Source: an uncultured Megasphaera sp.
GTDB lineage: Bacteria > Bacillota > Negativicutes > Veillonellales > Megasphaeraceae
DNA: 34,044 nt
Assembly (NCBI GenBank): GCA_900540735.1
Contig: UQHB01000026.1
Span: 1-34,044 of the forward strand
Direction: 5' to 3'
The position numbers were made by a program, and so were the translations under genes. The notes beneath the pieces are model-generated. The model saw only the letters and a list, made by a program, of their open reading frames with translations, did not search any database and was not told where the DNA came from. Positions 16,598-24,054 of the stretch are shown here, piece after piece; the first letter of the stretch is position 1, and each line of letters starts with the position of its first letter.

Positions 16598-17047
16598 TTA
16601 CCTCCTCCAAAATCTAAAATACTCATCACCTTGTGCCATACGATTTATTATCTCGTCTTTTATAGCCTGCCAAAACTGTCGCCATACGGCCTCGTCACAC
16701 TCATCACCCCAGCCACATAAAGGCTTTTCAAAGTCTTCGTTCAGCACCCAAAGGGTATGGCTCGTCAAATATGGCAACAGCGGTGTAAAATACTCGACAG
16801 TCCATGACGTGATATACGTCCGTCGTCCAAAAGCATACCGTACGGCACTGATGACCATGGCTCCAAAGTCTTCGTTGTCTATCTCAACGGCATGGAGTTT
16901 TGATTCCTTACGTACTATCCGATTGATTTTCTGTAGTACTGGTTTGATTTCTTTGTCATCCTTGAAGGACTTACCGTAAGCTTTAAGATTTGCTTTAAGG
17001 TTATTTACATCAATCAGTTGGACGTGCGGTTTTATACTTTCCATCAT
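16598..17047 (-). CDS. Conserved phage protein, unknown function
   Basis: A 149-residue Trp-rich protein. The stretch RYAFGRRTYITSW and a Cys/Trp-containing C terminus (CGWGDECDEAVWRQFW) resemble a phage family of unknown function common in early operons. No catalytic motif is certain. Two tandem ATGs (17047, 17044) could start; the ribosome site GGAGGATACGATGA is upstream of both. Confidence 0.6.
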   Translation of the reverse strand: MMESIKPHVQLIDVNNLKANLKAYGKSFKDDKEIKPVLQKINRIVRKESKLHAVEIDNEDFGAMVISAVRYAFGRRTYITSWTVEYFTPLLPYLTSHTLWVLNEDFEKPLCGWGDECDEAVWRQFWQAIKDEIINRMAQGDEYFRFWRR

Positions 17048-17075
17048 TCATCGTATCCTCCATTCTTTTGGGCTT

Positions 17076-17312
17076 TCACCCATCGTCAGCCCTTGTTTTT
17101 TTTAGTGCTTTCACCATATTGTTAAACAGTTTATTCATGCATTTATCTTTTTCTCTGTCTGTCAAAATGTCATCAAACCAAAGTTGCAAGATACAATCTT
17201 TTTGCTTTTCCCATTTTATACTCTGGGCTTGCGGAACCGTGTAGCCTTGGCTCTCTATTTGTTCCGCTATGGACGGTGCCAATGCTCCAATCTGGAATGT
17301 AAATGATTTCAT
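17076..17312 (-). CDS. Hypothetical small phage protein
   Basis: A 78-residue protein (MKSFTFQIGALAPSIAEQI...) with a short beta N terminus and a helical, basic C terminus (KCMNKLFNNMVKALKKTRADDG in part). No family recognised. Ribosome site AAGGAGTAGGAT precedes the ATG; 3 bases separate it from the gene upstream. Confidence 0.65.
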   Translation of the reverse strand: MKSFTFQIGALAPSIAEQIESQGYTVPQAQSIKWEKQKDCILQLWFDDILTDREKDKCMNKLFNNMVKALKKTRADDG

Positions 17313-17315
17313 ATC

Positions 17316-17570
17316 CTACTCCTTCGGCGGTTCCGGCAACGGCATCCAATGCGTTACGTCTCCATAAACACCATCATTTTGAATAAAATCAAACCATAAA
17401 ATACCATCAATAGTTGTCTTATCCTCCCTGCAATATCCGATGGTTATATCAGGCTCGTCATTAAGGTCATTATGAAAAGCAATTAGTAAATCATCTGAAC
17501 ATTTTCTATCATAAAATTCGTTTGTCAATTCCGGTAATTTATCTTTGACGCTAATCCATTCCATTGTCAT
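17316..17570 (-). CDS. DUF551-family phage protein
   Basis: An 84-residue protein beginning MTMEWISVKDKLPE and ending VTHWMPLPEPPKE, the two hallmark blocks of DUF551, a small phage family of unknown role. The start at 17570 follows GGAAGGAG; a longer reading from 17612 would run deep into the upstream gene. It overlaps the nuclease-like gene by four bases. Confidence 0.85.
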   Translation of the reverse strand: MTMEWISVKDKLPELTNEFYDRKCSDDLLIAFHNDLNDEPDITIGYCREDKTTIDGILWFDFIQNDGVYGDVTHWMPLPEPPKE

Positions 17571-18034
17571 TCTCCTTCCTCCCATATACTTTTTTTCCAC
17601 CACTTCATGCAACCGAGACGCATAATGTCAACCTTTTGATACACATTAAGTTTCGGAACTTCTTTGTCTGGTTTGCATCGTTTGATAAATAATACTTCAA
17701 GACCATCTACAACAATAATTCCTGCGTTTGGATTTTTATGACTCAGGATAGCGTTGATTTCTTCTTCTTTCCTCTTATAAAGACTTTTCGGTAATGCGTA
17801 GTACAGACCTCTAATAAAATCAGCATCATGATATTTACACTTTTGAAAATCCCGTTTAAAGTCTTGGAAATCTATTTTTATTTCAATCTCGTATACATAA
17901 TTATTTTCAGTGATATAAATTAAGTCAGCTTCATACTTACCGTAATCAAGCTTAAGATTCGGAATAACTATATTGTGTATCCCCATCTGGCATCCAATTG
18001 CTTTTTGAATGTTCCATTCAGTGCCTGTAATCAT
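17567..18034 (-). CDS. PD-(D/E)XK nuclease-like protein
   Basis: A 155-residue protein. The core reads YEADLIYITENNYVYEIEIK with the pattern (E)xD...ExK (D37 and E50-I-K52 approximately), typical of PD-(D/E)XK nucleases such as the MmcB-like group, then DADFIRGLYYALPKSL and a late Trp-rich C terminus. It probably cuts or binds phage DNA during replication or repair. Ribosome site GAGGGAGAAG; overlaps the preceding gene by four bases. The fold is likely, activity is inferred. Confidence 0.65.
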   Translation of the reverse strand: MITGTEWNIQKAIGCQMGIHNIVIPNLKLDYGKYEADLIYITENNYVYEIEIKIDFQDFKRDFQKCKYHDADFIRGLYYALPKSLYKRKEEEINAILSHKNPNAGIIVVDGLEVLFIKRCKPDKEVPKLNVYQKVDIMRLGCMKWWKKSIWEEGE

Positions 18035-18960
18035 ACTTCTCCCTCATCCTTTTCGCTAACTTCTTCAATCAACCGTTTCAGATACCACAGAGCCTTTTTG
18101 TAGTCTTCCTTCTCTCTGCCCTTTGCTTCGGCGCGGCTCACATATTTCAGCACATTGCCACGCAAAAAACCTTTAAACTCTTCCGCCGTCATCTTAGCTT
18201 TGAGATAATCAATGACTTCAATACCGCCTTGGCAATAATGGCTTGGGTGGTTTACGGTATCATGCGCAGCGGTATGATTTACGTTTTCCGTTTCAGCCAG
18301 TTTCACTTTGGCCGCTTCTCCATCACCTTCCATAGCTTCGGCAACGTTATTCCATGCACGGATAGCATCCCGTTGGAAGTTTTCAGCGGAGCCGCTTGAT
18401 TCACAATCGAGGCATACCACTTGGAAATAATACTTCGGTTCTTCACCGCGCGTATCTTTTTCACTCGCCAGAGCTACGGCAGCACTGCCACAGAACGGGC
18501 AATGTGCAATATTGCCGTAATTGGTGGATACTTTTTCTTTGTTTTGAGTCAGTGAAGCAACGATCCTCACATACTTAGTAAGAGACACAAAAGGGATGGT
18601 AGTTCTATCCCCATTGTTTTGAACCCCAAATTCATAGCCGTTGTTTAAGGTACTGCCGCCACACTGCATGTTATAGTACTTGATTTCGTGCGCGTCACAT
18701 TCCAACAAATCATGAATATCCGTTCCGACAACATGCGTTTCGCCATGGTCCATATCTTTTACGGCAATGAGCGGCACCCGGATTTGATGCAATTTCTTCA
18801 AGTAAACGCAGTGGTCTTTTAAATCCAGTAACGCTTCATAAATGGTTTTACACTCGCCTTTCGTAAGGCTGATTATCATATTATCGTCTGCCCTTTCCGG
18901 ATGTTTTCCAGCGGCTAATAAGCATTTTTCAATGACTTTATCAATATTATTTTTGCTCAT
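18031..18960 (-). CDS. Lar-like zinc-ribbon and DUF3310 fusion protein
   Basis: A 309-residue protein starting at MSKNN (ATG 18960, ribosome site GGAGG). N-terminal 140 residues: helical then beta-rich, not recognised. Residues about 153-210: a Lar-type zinc ribbon (HCPFCGSAAV ... VVCLDCESSG ... DAIRAWNNVAE) as in phage restriction-alleviation proteins. Residues about 235-300: DUF3310 (VNHPSHYCQGGIEVIDYLKA ... GNVLKYVSRAEAKG ... KKALWYLKRLIEE), a common phage domain linked to nucleotide kinase-like proteins. Normally these are separate small proteins. A role against host restriction is suggested only by the Lar part. Confidence 0.75.
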   Translation of the reverse strand: MSKNNIDKVIEKCLLAAGKHPERADDNMIISLTKGECKTIYEALLDLKDHCVYLKKLHQIRVPLIAVKDMDHGETHVVGTDIHDLLECDAHEIKYYNMQCGGSTLNNGYEFGVQNNGDRTTIPFVSLTKYVRIVASLTQNKEKVSTNYGNIAHCPFCGSAAVALASEKDTRGEEPKYYFQVVCLDCESSGSAENFQRDAIRAWNNVAEAMEGDGEAAKVKLAETENVNHTAAHDTVNHPSHYCQGGIEVIDYLKAKMTAEEFKGFLRGNVLKYVSRAEAKGREKEDYKKALWYLKRLIEEVSEKDEGEV

Positions 18961-19141
18961 TAATACCTCCAAATTCAAACCCAAACACATCACTACCAGC
19001 AACATCCTTTACTTTGTCTTCCAGCTCCTCACCATGGACTTCTACGGCGACTCGCTTGCCTTTAAACTTGCCTACTTTCAAGTGATGTTTGTCGACGATA
19101 GCTTTTACATCGTCATTCAATTCCATCAAATAAATCAGCAT
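18947..19141 (-). CDS. Hypothetical small phage protein
   Basis: A 64-residue protein (MLIYLMELNDDVKAIVDKHH...) with ribosome site GGAGGTAGCC. A basic middle (KFKGKRVAVEVHGEELEDK) and Gly/Phe-rich end. It overlaps the Lar/DUF3310 gene by 14 bases and follows SSB by 9 bases, so it belongs to the replication operon. No family recognised. Confidence 0.65.
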   Translation of the reverse strand: MLIYLMELNDDVKAIVDKHHLKVGKFKGKRVAVEVHGEELEDKVKDVAGSDVFGFEFGGINEQK

Positions 19142-19150
19142 GGCTACCTC

Positions 19151-19552
19151 CTAGAATGGGATTTCTTCGTCTTTAACGGTCTCTCCCATACCATCAAAAC
19201 TGCTTGGTGGTTTATCGCTTCCGCTAGCAGGGCCGTCTTTAAATAATCCAAGGAATACCTGTCTTGCAATAACTTCGGTTGTCCATCTCTTTTGCCCATT
19301 TTTGTCTTCATAACTGCGGACTTGCAATCGTCCTATCACACCGACATACGTTCCTTTGCCAGTATTATTGCCAACGGCTTCTGCGTCTTTATCCCACGCC
19401 ACGCAGTTAATCCAGTCCGTACCTTTGCTTTCGCCGTTTTGGTCTTTGCCTCTGCCAACACCTACGCTAAAGGCTGCAACGGCCTTGCCTGATTGTGTAA
19501 ATCTAATTTCCGGGTCTTTACCCAGATAACCGCTAATTTGTACTTGATTCAT
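19151..19552 (-). CDS. ssb: Single-stranded DNA-binding protein
   Basis: A 133-residue OB-fold SSB: MNQVQISGYLGKDPEIRFTQ, GKAVAAFSVGVGR, DWINCVAWDKDAEAV, KGTYVGVIGRLQVRSYEDKN. It ends with the acidic tip DEEIPF, the canonical protein-interaction tail of bacterial SSBs. It coats ssDNA made by the exonuclease and the replisome. Ribosome site AAAAGGAGAC. The 138 bases upstream carry no convincing gene. Confidence 0.95.
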   Translation of the reverse strand: MNQVQISGYLGKDPEIRFTQSGKAVAAFSVGVGRGKDQNGESKGTDWINCVAWDKDAEAVGNNTGKGTYVGVIGRLQVRSYEDKNGQKRWTTEVIARQVFLGLFKDGPASGSDKPPSSFDGMGETVKDEEIPF

Positions 19553-19690
19553 TTTTTCGTCTCCTTTTATGCCATTTATCCATCATGATATAATTTATTC
19601 TGATAGGCTTCCATGGGGCCATTAGTCGGCTTTAAAGACCAACTCAACGCCGCAAAACTGCTTGCAATCGTCGGTAAAAAAGTTTCCACT

Positions 19691-19918
19691 CTACCGGACT
19701 AACTTTTCCCAACCGTCGGCAATTTCGCAATTTACTAATAATTCTGAAATTGTCGGCGGTTCTTTTTGGGTTCTAATCCAATGCTTAACAACATATGCAA
19801 CCAATTTAGAACTATACTGACTCAATGCATTCCCATATACTTCAAGGGCTATTTGATTAAATCGAATCCCATATGCTGCCGCTAAAAGCTGAATGCTTAC
19901 TACAATATCTTTATCCAT
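19691..19918 (-). CDS. Helicase-loader-like (G39P N-terminal-like) small protein
   Basis: A 75-residue protein starting at MDKDIVVS (ATG 19918, ribosome site GGAG). The pattern LLAAAYGIRF...ALEVYGNALSQYSS, then IRTQKEPPTISELL, is the helical N-terminal domain of phage replicative helicase loaders (G39P-like). The rest of such proteins is missing. After its TAG stop the same frame stays open for 22 codons (SGNFFTDDCKQFCGVELVF...), so it may be truncated by a nonsense change. Confidence 0.5.
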   Translation of the reverse strand: MDKDIVVSIQLLAAAYGIRFNQIALEVYGNALSQYSSKLVAYVVKHWIRTQKEPPTISELLVNCEIADGWEKLVR

Positions 19919-19931
19919 TGTGTTTATCTCC

Positions 19932-20504
19932 TTATCCGTAAATTTTAGGCCTTCCATGGACTTTGACGTATTCTTCCAGTACCGGGAACTCTACATCGCA
20001 TTCCCTCGTCAAACATTCCATAAATTCGTAAATGCTGACCTCTTTCTTATGGATGAGCCACGCATAATCAGCGATGTACTTTTGCAAATCTTGTATCCGC
20101 TTCGGCCCAAAACCATAATCTTTGCGGAGCGTGTAAAACACGACGATAAGCGCACCTTGCAGCATGTTCGAGACCTGCACCTTTAGGGCTGGGTCTTTGC
20201 GATTCCCTACGATAGCCGCCGTCATTTTATCTACAAAGCGGTACATTTCCGATGCTTTGAACCCTTTCTTTTCAAGTTCATCGCGCCATTCACGGTAGCA
20301 TCCTTGGGACTGGCCTACCTTTTCTTCAAACTTATCGTTCATCGTGACAAATCGCTTACGGCCAAAACCGTACTTATCGTGCAAGGCCTGTAAAACTAAG
20401 CATGCCGCCCAGTCAATGCCGGACGCTTGCCCGGCTTGGATTTGTAATAGCCGTTGGTGCTGCTCTTCTTTTTGAGAGGCTCTCGTTATCCATCCAATAC
20501 TCAT
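19932..20504 (-). CDS. Conserved phage protein of replication module
   Basis: A 190-residue, largely helical protein (MSIGWITRASQKEEQHQRLL...) with motifs DWAACLVLQALHDKYGFG and TLRKDYGFGPKRIQDLQKYI: two related YGFG-(x)-KR segments, about 90 residues apart, suggest an internal duplication. I do not recognise a family with known function. Position between two loader-like genes points to DNA replication. Ribosome site CGAAAGGATAAG. Confidence 0.6.
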   Translation of the reverse strand: MSIGWITRASQKEEQHQRLLQIQAGQASGIDWAACLVLQALHDKYGFGRKRFVTMNDKFEEKVGQSQGCYREWRDELEKKGFKASEMYRFVDKMTAAIVGNRKDPALKVQVSNMLQGALIVVFYTLRKDYGFGPKRIQDLQKYIADYAWLIHKKEVSIYEFMECLTRECDVEFPVLEEYVKVHGRPKIYG

Positions 20505-20530
20505 TTACTTATCCTTTCGTTTCCACGTTG

Positions 20531-21127
20531 TTATTTCATACGTCTCAGCTGTTCTGCCGGGACATAAACATGATTGTAAATATCGCCGGTGTATTTATTG
20601 ATTACCAGCCCTAGAGGCAAGCCATCACATTGCCCTCGTTGTCGGTAGTTCCACTCGAATTCTTCCTGATTGTCGTAAATACGTTGCAGTGAGATGTCCG
20701 GGAATTTACGTCGTGCAAAACGCACCAGCTCGTCCGGAAGCCGGTAATAGTCGGCATCGTTTGGATCAGCAGCAACATACTGTTTCTGCTGTCGTTCTGC
20801 CCATCGTTTTTTAGCCTCGGACATAATTTCAGCAATCCGTTCTTTACCAACAACACTGACCGTTCCTTCTGGCAAGGATTGATATTCCGGTACACGATTA
20901 CCAATAGCCTTGACGGCCTTGCGTATCATCGTGATGCTTGGTAACATATCGCTCTCATCACATACAGCCTTCAACGCTTTCAGCACAACATAATCGTCGG
21001 TCTTAGCAAAGACGGCTAACATGACATCCGCAAAACGTTTTCCTGATACTCCTGTAAGCTTATAAGCCTCACCGGGATAGTAGCCCTGCAATATCTGTAG
21101 TGCATTTTTGGCCATTTCTGCCGTCAA
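20531..21127 (-). CDS. Replicative helicase loader-like protein
   Basis: A 198-residue protein. N-terminal helices with LQILQGYYPGEAY and DMLPSITMIRKAVKAIG resemble the helicase loader/inhibitor domain of G39P-type proteins; the C terminus is charged and ends YVPAEQLRRMK. The likely start is a TTG at 21127 after AAAGGAGAGCGAG, within the 3' end of the replisome organiser gene (59-base overlap). An internal ATG at 21115 is possible. It would bring the host helicase to the phage origin. Confidence 0.6.
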   Translation of the reverse strand: MTAEMAKNALQILQGYYPGEAYKLTGVSGKRFADVMLAVFAKTDDYVVLKALKAVCDESDMLPSITMIRKAVKAIGNRVPEYQSLPEGTVSVVGKERIAEIMSEAKKRWAERQQKQYVAADPNDADYYRLPDELVRFARRKFPDISLQRIYDNQEEFEWNYRQRGQCDGLPLGLVINKYTGDIYNHVYVPAEQLRRMK

Positions 21128-22004
21128 TTTCTCTCGCTCTCCTTTCCATTTCAGCCTCTTCGGCTAATAATCGTTGGTCGCGTGCGCTTAGTTGTGGTTT
21201 CGCTTTGCTGTAATCAACACGCGGTATGTTTAAATAGCTCTCAAACTTGGGACCAAACAAGGTGCTCGGTCTTAAAAAACGCACCATGTCAGGGTTTCCC
21301 TTCCACTCATCCGTCATTTTGTCGATGACGGTCTTAAACTCGCCGACAGTAAAGCCATCTCTCAGTCGATCAAGAATAAGTGTCTGCGTATTGTACGACG
21401 TGTCCTTGTAGTTTGTCTCGGCCTTGGCATTGAGATACGCTACAATCTCCTGTACCTCATCTGTGGTATTTGCATTTTCTGCGCCCACCACTTCCACATC
21501 CGCAACGTCGGGCTTGCCCGACAATGGTTGTATGTTTTTAGTCTTGTCTAGTCTAGTCTTGTCTAGTCTAGGTATGGTGTCGGCTTGTGTGTCGGTTTGT
21601 GTGTCGGTTTGTGTGTCGGTTTGTGTATCGGTTTGTGTATCGGTTTGCGTGTTTCTGAGACACGCAAATGACGTATCTTTAGTTTGTGTGTCGGTTTGTG
21701 TGTCGGTTTGCGTGTTTCTGAGACACACAAATGGAAGTAATGAATACGTTGTGGATTGGTTCCCCTTACGAGCACGAAAGGTAATCCGTCCATTTTGTTG
21801 TAATGTATTTCTTGCTCTTACAATGGCGCTTTTTGATAATCCTGTGTCTAATTCTAATGCTGATATGGCCAGATTAAACTCTTGCTTCCAACCCGTTCGG
21901 TTACAGTAATGCATTAATGAAAACCATAGAATCCGTGCAGGTGTGGGAATCTGGTTTGTCACCAGCCAATCGTGAAAAGAATTAATTTCGTCAATATATC
22001 GCAT
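21069..22004 (-). CDS. Replisome organiser (Phg_2220_C-type)
   Basis: A 311-residue replication initiator. N-terminal winged-helix-like region (residues 1-90; SALELDTGLSKSAIVRARNTL). A Thr/Gln/Asp repeat tract follows (units of QTDT encoded by 12-bp repeats). Residues about 190-265 are the conserved phage C-terminal domain (EIVAYLNAKAETNYKDTS ... DRLRDGFTVGEFKTVIDK ... RFLRPSTLFGPKFESYLN) seen in phage replisome organisers. It probably binds the origin, which may be the repeats within its own gene, and recruits the loader. ATG 22004 follows AGGAATAGCGT. Confidence 0.88.
   Translation of the reverse strand: MRYIDEINSFHDWLVTNQIPTPARILWFSLMHYCNRTGWKQEFNLAISALELDTGLSKSAIVRARNTLQQNGRITFRARKGNQSTTYSLLPFVCLRNTQTDTQTDTQTKDTSFACLRNTQTDTQTDTQTDTQTDTQTDTQADTIPRLDKTRLDKTKNIQPLSGKPDVADVEVVGAENANTTDEVQEIVAYLNAKAETNYKDTSYNTQTLILDRLRDGFTVGEFKTVIDKMTDEWKGNPDMVRFLRPSTLFGPKFESYLNIPRVDYSKAKPQLSARDQRLLAEEAEMERRAREIDGRNGQKCTTDIAGLLSR
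21577..21711. repeat. Tandem 12-bp iterons inside the replisome organiser gene
   Basis: Plus-strand unit GTGTCGGTTTGT, six head-to-tail copies at 21577-21648 and two at 21688-21711, with a few single-base variants (GTATCGG, GGCTTG). Each unit encodes QTDT/TDTQ, so the reading frame is kept. The two arrays are joined by a copy of a longer unit with GTGTTTCTGAGACAC dyads (21648-21662 and 21711-21725). Two 15-bp tandem repeats (LDKTR coding) lie just upstream at 21540-21570. Iterons within an initiator gene are typical of phage replication origins. Confidence 0.85.
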
Positions 22005-22064
22005 ACGCTATTCCTCATGGCAGGAACAGGACACGGCGCAAAGCCGCGCCCTTTCCACTTTTTG

Positions 22065-22985
22065 TTAATGATTCATCGGCTTGATGCAGTCATCTAAGAG
22101 TGCATCATCCTGTGCTTGTTGTCCCGTCTTTTCCGGGATGACTTCGCCTGTTTCCGGGTCGACGTTCGGCGGTACGTCTTGCTTTGGCATATCCTCGACC
22201 GGTGTAGCCTCTACGTCGGTGTAATCTGTTTCGTCCGGCGTATCCAGCATATCTTTGGCAAGGCCTGTCTTGATGGTTTCATCGGCAGCCACGGCCCGGA
22301 CAAATTCCGTTTTCAGCGGCGCGTATTTCAGGCACCGCTTAAGTACGGTCTTCTTGGCCATTTCGTCAAAGTTTGTCTTCCAAGGACTGGTGTAGCCTTT
22401 CTTGTATGCCTGGCTATACGTCGTAGCGTGATTCTTGATGTCGTCCAAGCTCATGACCTCAAAACCATAGCCGCCGTCTTTCGTGTGGAATACGGCATAG
22501 TAGGCGATGGCTGCGCCCCGGTCTTTCATAGCCGGTTTATGTTTCAGTGTAGGATTCAAGCCTAATTCGTATTCAAATTCATCATTTTCGTAGACGATAT
22601 GAGCTTGAATATCCTTTACCTGCCCGGAACGATAGGCCAAATCCATCAAGCCTTTATATCCCAGCTGAAATTGGCACTCTAAGACGCCTTTGTTGCGATA
22701 CGGGATAAGATATGCCTGGCCAAGGGGCGTATTAGGCTCTACGCCCAACTGTGCAGCCTGCATCATGGCGCCGAGAAAACTTTTCGGCGAGCATTCCGCT
22801 AACTGTTTGTTCATGCTGATAGCGGAAAATACCATTCGCGTAAACCGTTCCGGTGTAAGTACTGAAGGCAATGCCTTGGCAATCTGCCCCTGCATGCTCA
22901 TGATATAGTCTTGCATATTTTTAATGGGTTTTGCGGCACTGTTCGCCGTTCTGCGTGTCAGGCCGCCGCCGTTTACTGTTGCCAT
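22065..22985 (-). CDS. recT: RecT-family single-strand annealing protein
   Basis: A 306-residue RecT. Core: RMVFSAISMNKQLAECSPKS, GAMMQAAQLGVEPNTPLGQA, YLIPYRNKG...CQFQLGYKGLMDLAYRSG and NFDEMAKKTVLKRCLKYAP, all diagnostic. The C-terminal 75 residues are acidic and Pro-rich (linker and exonuclease-binding tail). It anneals complementary ssDNA produced by the adjacent exonuclease and is used for replication and recombination. Ribosome site GGAGGATACAGAC; exonuclease gene lies 13 bases upstream. Confidence 0.96.
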   Translation of the reverse strand: MATVNGGGLTRRTANSAAKPIKNMQDYIMSMQGQIAKALPSVLTPERFTRMVFSAISMNKQLAECSPKSFLGAMMQAAQLGVEPNTPLGQAYLIPYRNKGVLECQFQLGYKGLMDLAYRSGQVKDIQAHIVYENDEFEYELGLNPTLKHKPAMKDRGAAIAYYAVFHTKDGGYGFEVMSLDDIKNHATTYSQAYKKGYTSPWKTNFDEMAKKTVLKRCLKYAPLKTEFVRAVAADETIKTGLAKDMLDTPDETDYTDVEATPVEDMPKQDVPPNVDPETGEVIPEKTGQQAQDDALLDDCIKPMNH

Positions 22986-22997
22986 GTCTGTATCCTC

Positions 22998-23960
22998 CTA
23001 TGCTTTTAAAATCCTGCTGGCTTTGCCTTGCTTCAGGCATGCCGTATAAATCTCCGGATACTCCGCTTTGAGTTTCTTACTATCGACGGTGATGCGCCCT
23101 TTCGTCGTCTTATACGTGACTTTCCGGTCGCCAATCATGCCGACTTCGTTGTCGCCGAGCATGAGCATCAATTTATTTTTCTGCTCTTGGATTTTAGCTT
23201 TAACATCCTTTTCTTGGCCCCTGAAGTTGTCCAATAGCTCCAAAATAGTCGCCGCTTCGGACGGCAATTCAATAGGCGTATCCTCACCGCCGGAGAACTG
23301 GCCGTCAATGGCTTCTTTCGTGGACTCACCGCCATCAATATCCGGCATAATGCCTTGTTTGACATTGACGTTCCAGAACTTTTCTTCTGCCTCAAAAAGC
23401 TCTGCAATCAACTCATCATTACGGGGTATTTCTTTCTGGCGAAAATGCTGCCCGCCAATCAGTACGGCAATGTACCATTTCGGAAGACCGGTGACCATCA
23501 TGTAATGCTGGCATTGCCAGTAGTACGAATTAGGGACATTATTGCCGTCCCACTCTTTTGCGGAAAAGGCATTGGTCGTCTTGATTTCAAGGCCTGCCTT
23601 CTCGCCGACGACTAAGCGGTCTACGTCAGCCAAGAGCCAAGGATAAGATAAACTTTGCATCATACCTGCACGGCGTACTTTCTTGCCCGTCTTCTCTTCA
23701 AAGTCTTTCGCAACCAGTGGTTCCAAACGGATGCCCCACTGTACTGATTCCTTTTCAGATAAATCTTCCGGTTCGACTTGCCCTGTCTTTTCCAGCCACA
23801 ACTGGTACGGGCTTTTCCAGGGATTATCTCCCATAATGGCACCGGCATCAGACCCGCCAATACCTTCCAAGCGTTTGGCAATCCAGGCTTCCCTGTTTTG
23901 CATCTGCTGTACCGTCATAATGAGTTGTGCCGTCATTTGTTCTTTCGTTGTCTGTACCAT
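22998..23960 (-). CDS. YqaJ/lambda-exonuclease family 5'-3' exonuclease
   Basis: A 320-residue protein starting at MVQTT (ATG 23960, ribosome site GGGAGG). Motifs: GIGGSDAGAIMG, LEPLVAKDFEE (E80), LADVDR (D112/D114), GLEIKTT (E125, K127) and YYWQCQHYM, i.e. the PD-(D/E)XK core of YqaJ exonucleases. It resects dsDNA ends for RecT. The C-terminal 100 residues are helical and charged and may contact RecT. The upstream part of the frame before 23960 has no gene-like content. Confidence 0.93.
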   Translation of the reverse strand: MVQTTKEQMTAQLIMTVQQMQNREAWIAKRLEGIGGSDAGAIMGDNPWKSPYQLWLEKTGQVEPEDLSEKESVQWGIRLEPLVAKDFEEKTGKKVRRAGMMQSLSYPWLLADVDRLVVGEKAGLEIKTTNAFSAKEWDGNNVPNSYYWQCQHYMMVTGLPKWYIAVLIGGQHFRQKEIPRNDELIAELFEAEEKFWNVNVKQGIMPDIDGGESTKEAIDGQFSGGEDTPIELPSEAATILELLDNFRGQEKDVKAKIQEQKNKLMLMLGDNEVGMIGDRKVTYKTTKGRITVDSKKLKAEYPEIYTACLKQGKASRILKA

Positions 23961-23961
23961 C

Positions 23962-23990
23962 TTTACAAACCTCCCATTATTTTCTATAAT
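23962..23990 (+). promoter_or_regulatory. Plus-strand promoter opposite the exonuclease leader
   Basis: TTTACA (23962-23967), 17-base spacer, TATAAT (23985-23990). Strong match to sigma-70 with optimal spacing. It points away from exonuclease and into a terminator 50 bases on, with no gene between. Confidence 0.6.
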
Positions 23991-23996
23991 AAAAAT

Positions 23997-24054
23997 GAAT
24001 AATTTTTGGTAGTGGCTCACAGCTGTTGGTGCAGTTGTGAGCCTTTTTCTTTTT
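23997..24054 (+). ncRNA. Candidate small antisense RNA ending in an intrinsic terminator
   Basis: From the promoter at 23962-23990, a transcript of about 55 bases would end at GGCTCACAGCTG (loop) CAGTTGTGAGCC followed by TTTTTCTTTTT. It is encoded opposite the untranslated gap between the LysM gene and exonuclease, so it is complementary to the exonuclease mRNA leader. The hairpin has no U-run on the minus strand, so it is not simply the terminator of the LysM gene. Function (control of exo/recT) is inference. Confidence 0.5.

Noticed and set aside
19577..19689. GTG-started 37-codon frame before ssb
   Set aside because: No ribosome site, and content is explained better by a truncated end of the upstream loader-like gene.
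21577..21711. CRISPR array
   Set aside because: Units are 12 bp, tandem without spacers and code for part of a protein.
21424..21909. 161-residue plus-strand frame with CVSVCVSV repeats
   Set aside because: It is the antisense of the QTDT repeats in the replisome organiser gene; repeats keep all frames open.
24014..24043. Terminator of the LysM gene
   Set aside because: On the minus strand the hairpin has no U-run; the U-run is on the plus strand, which fits a plus-strand RNA.
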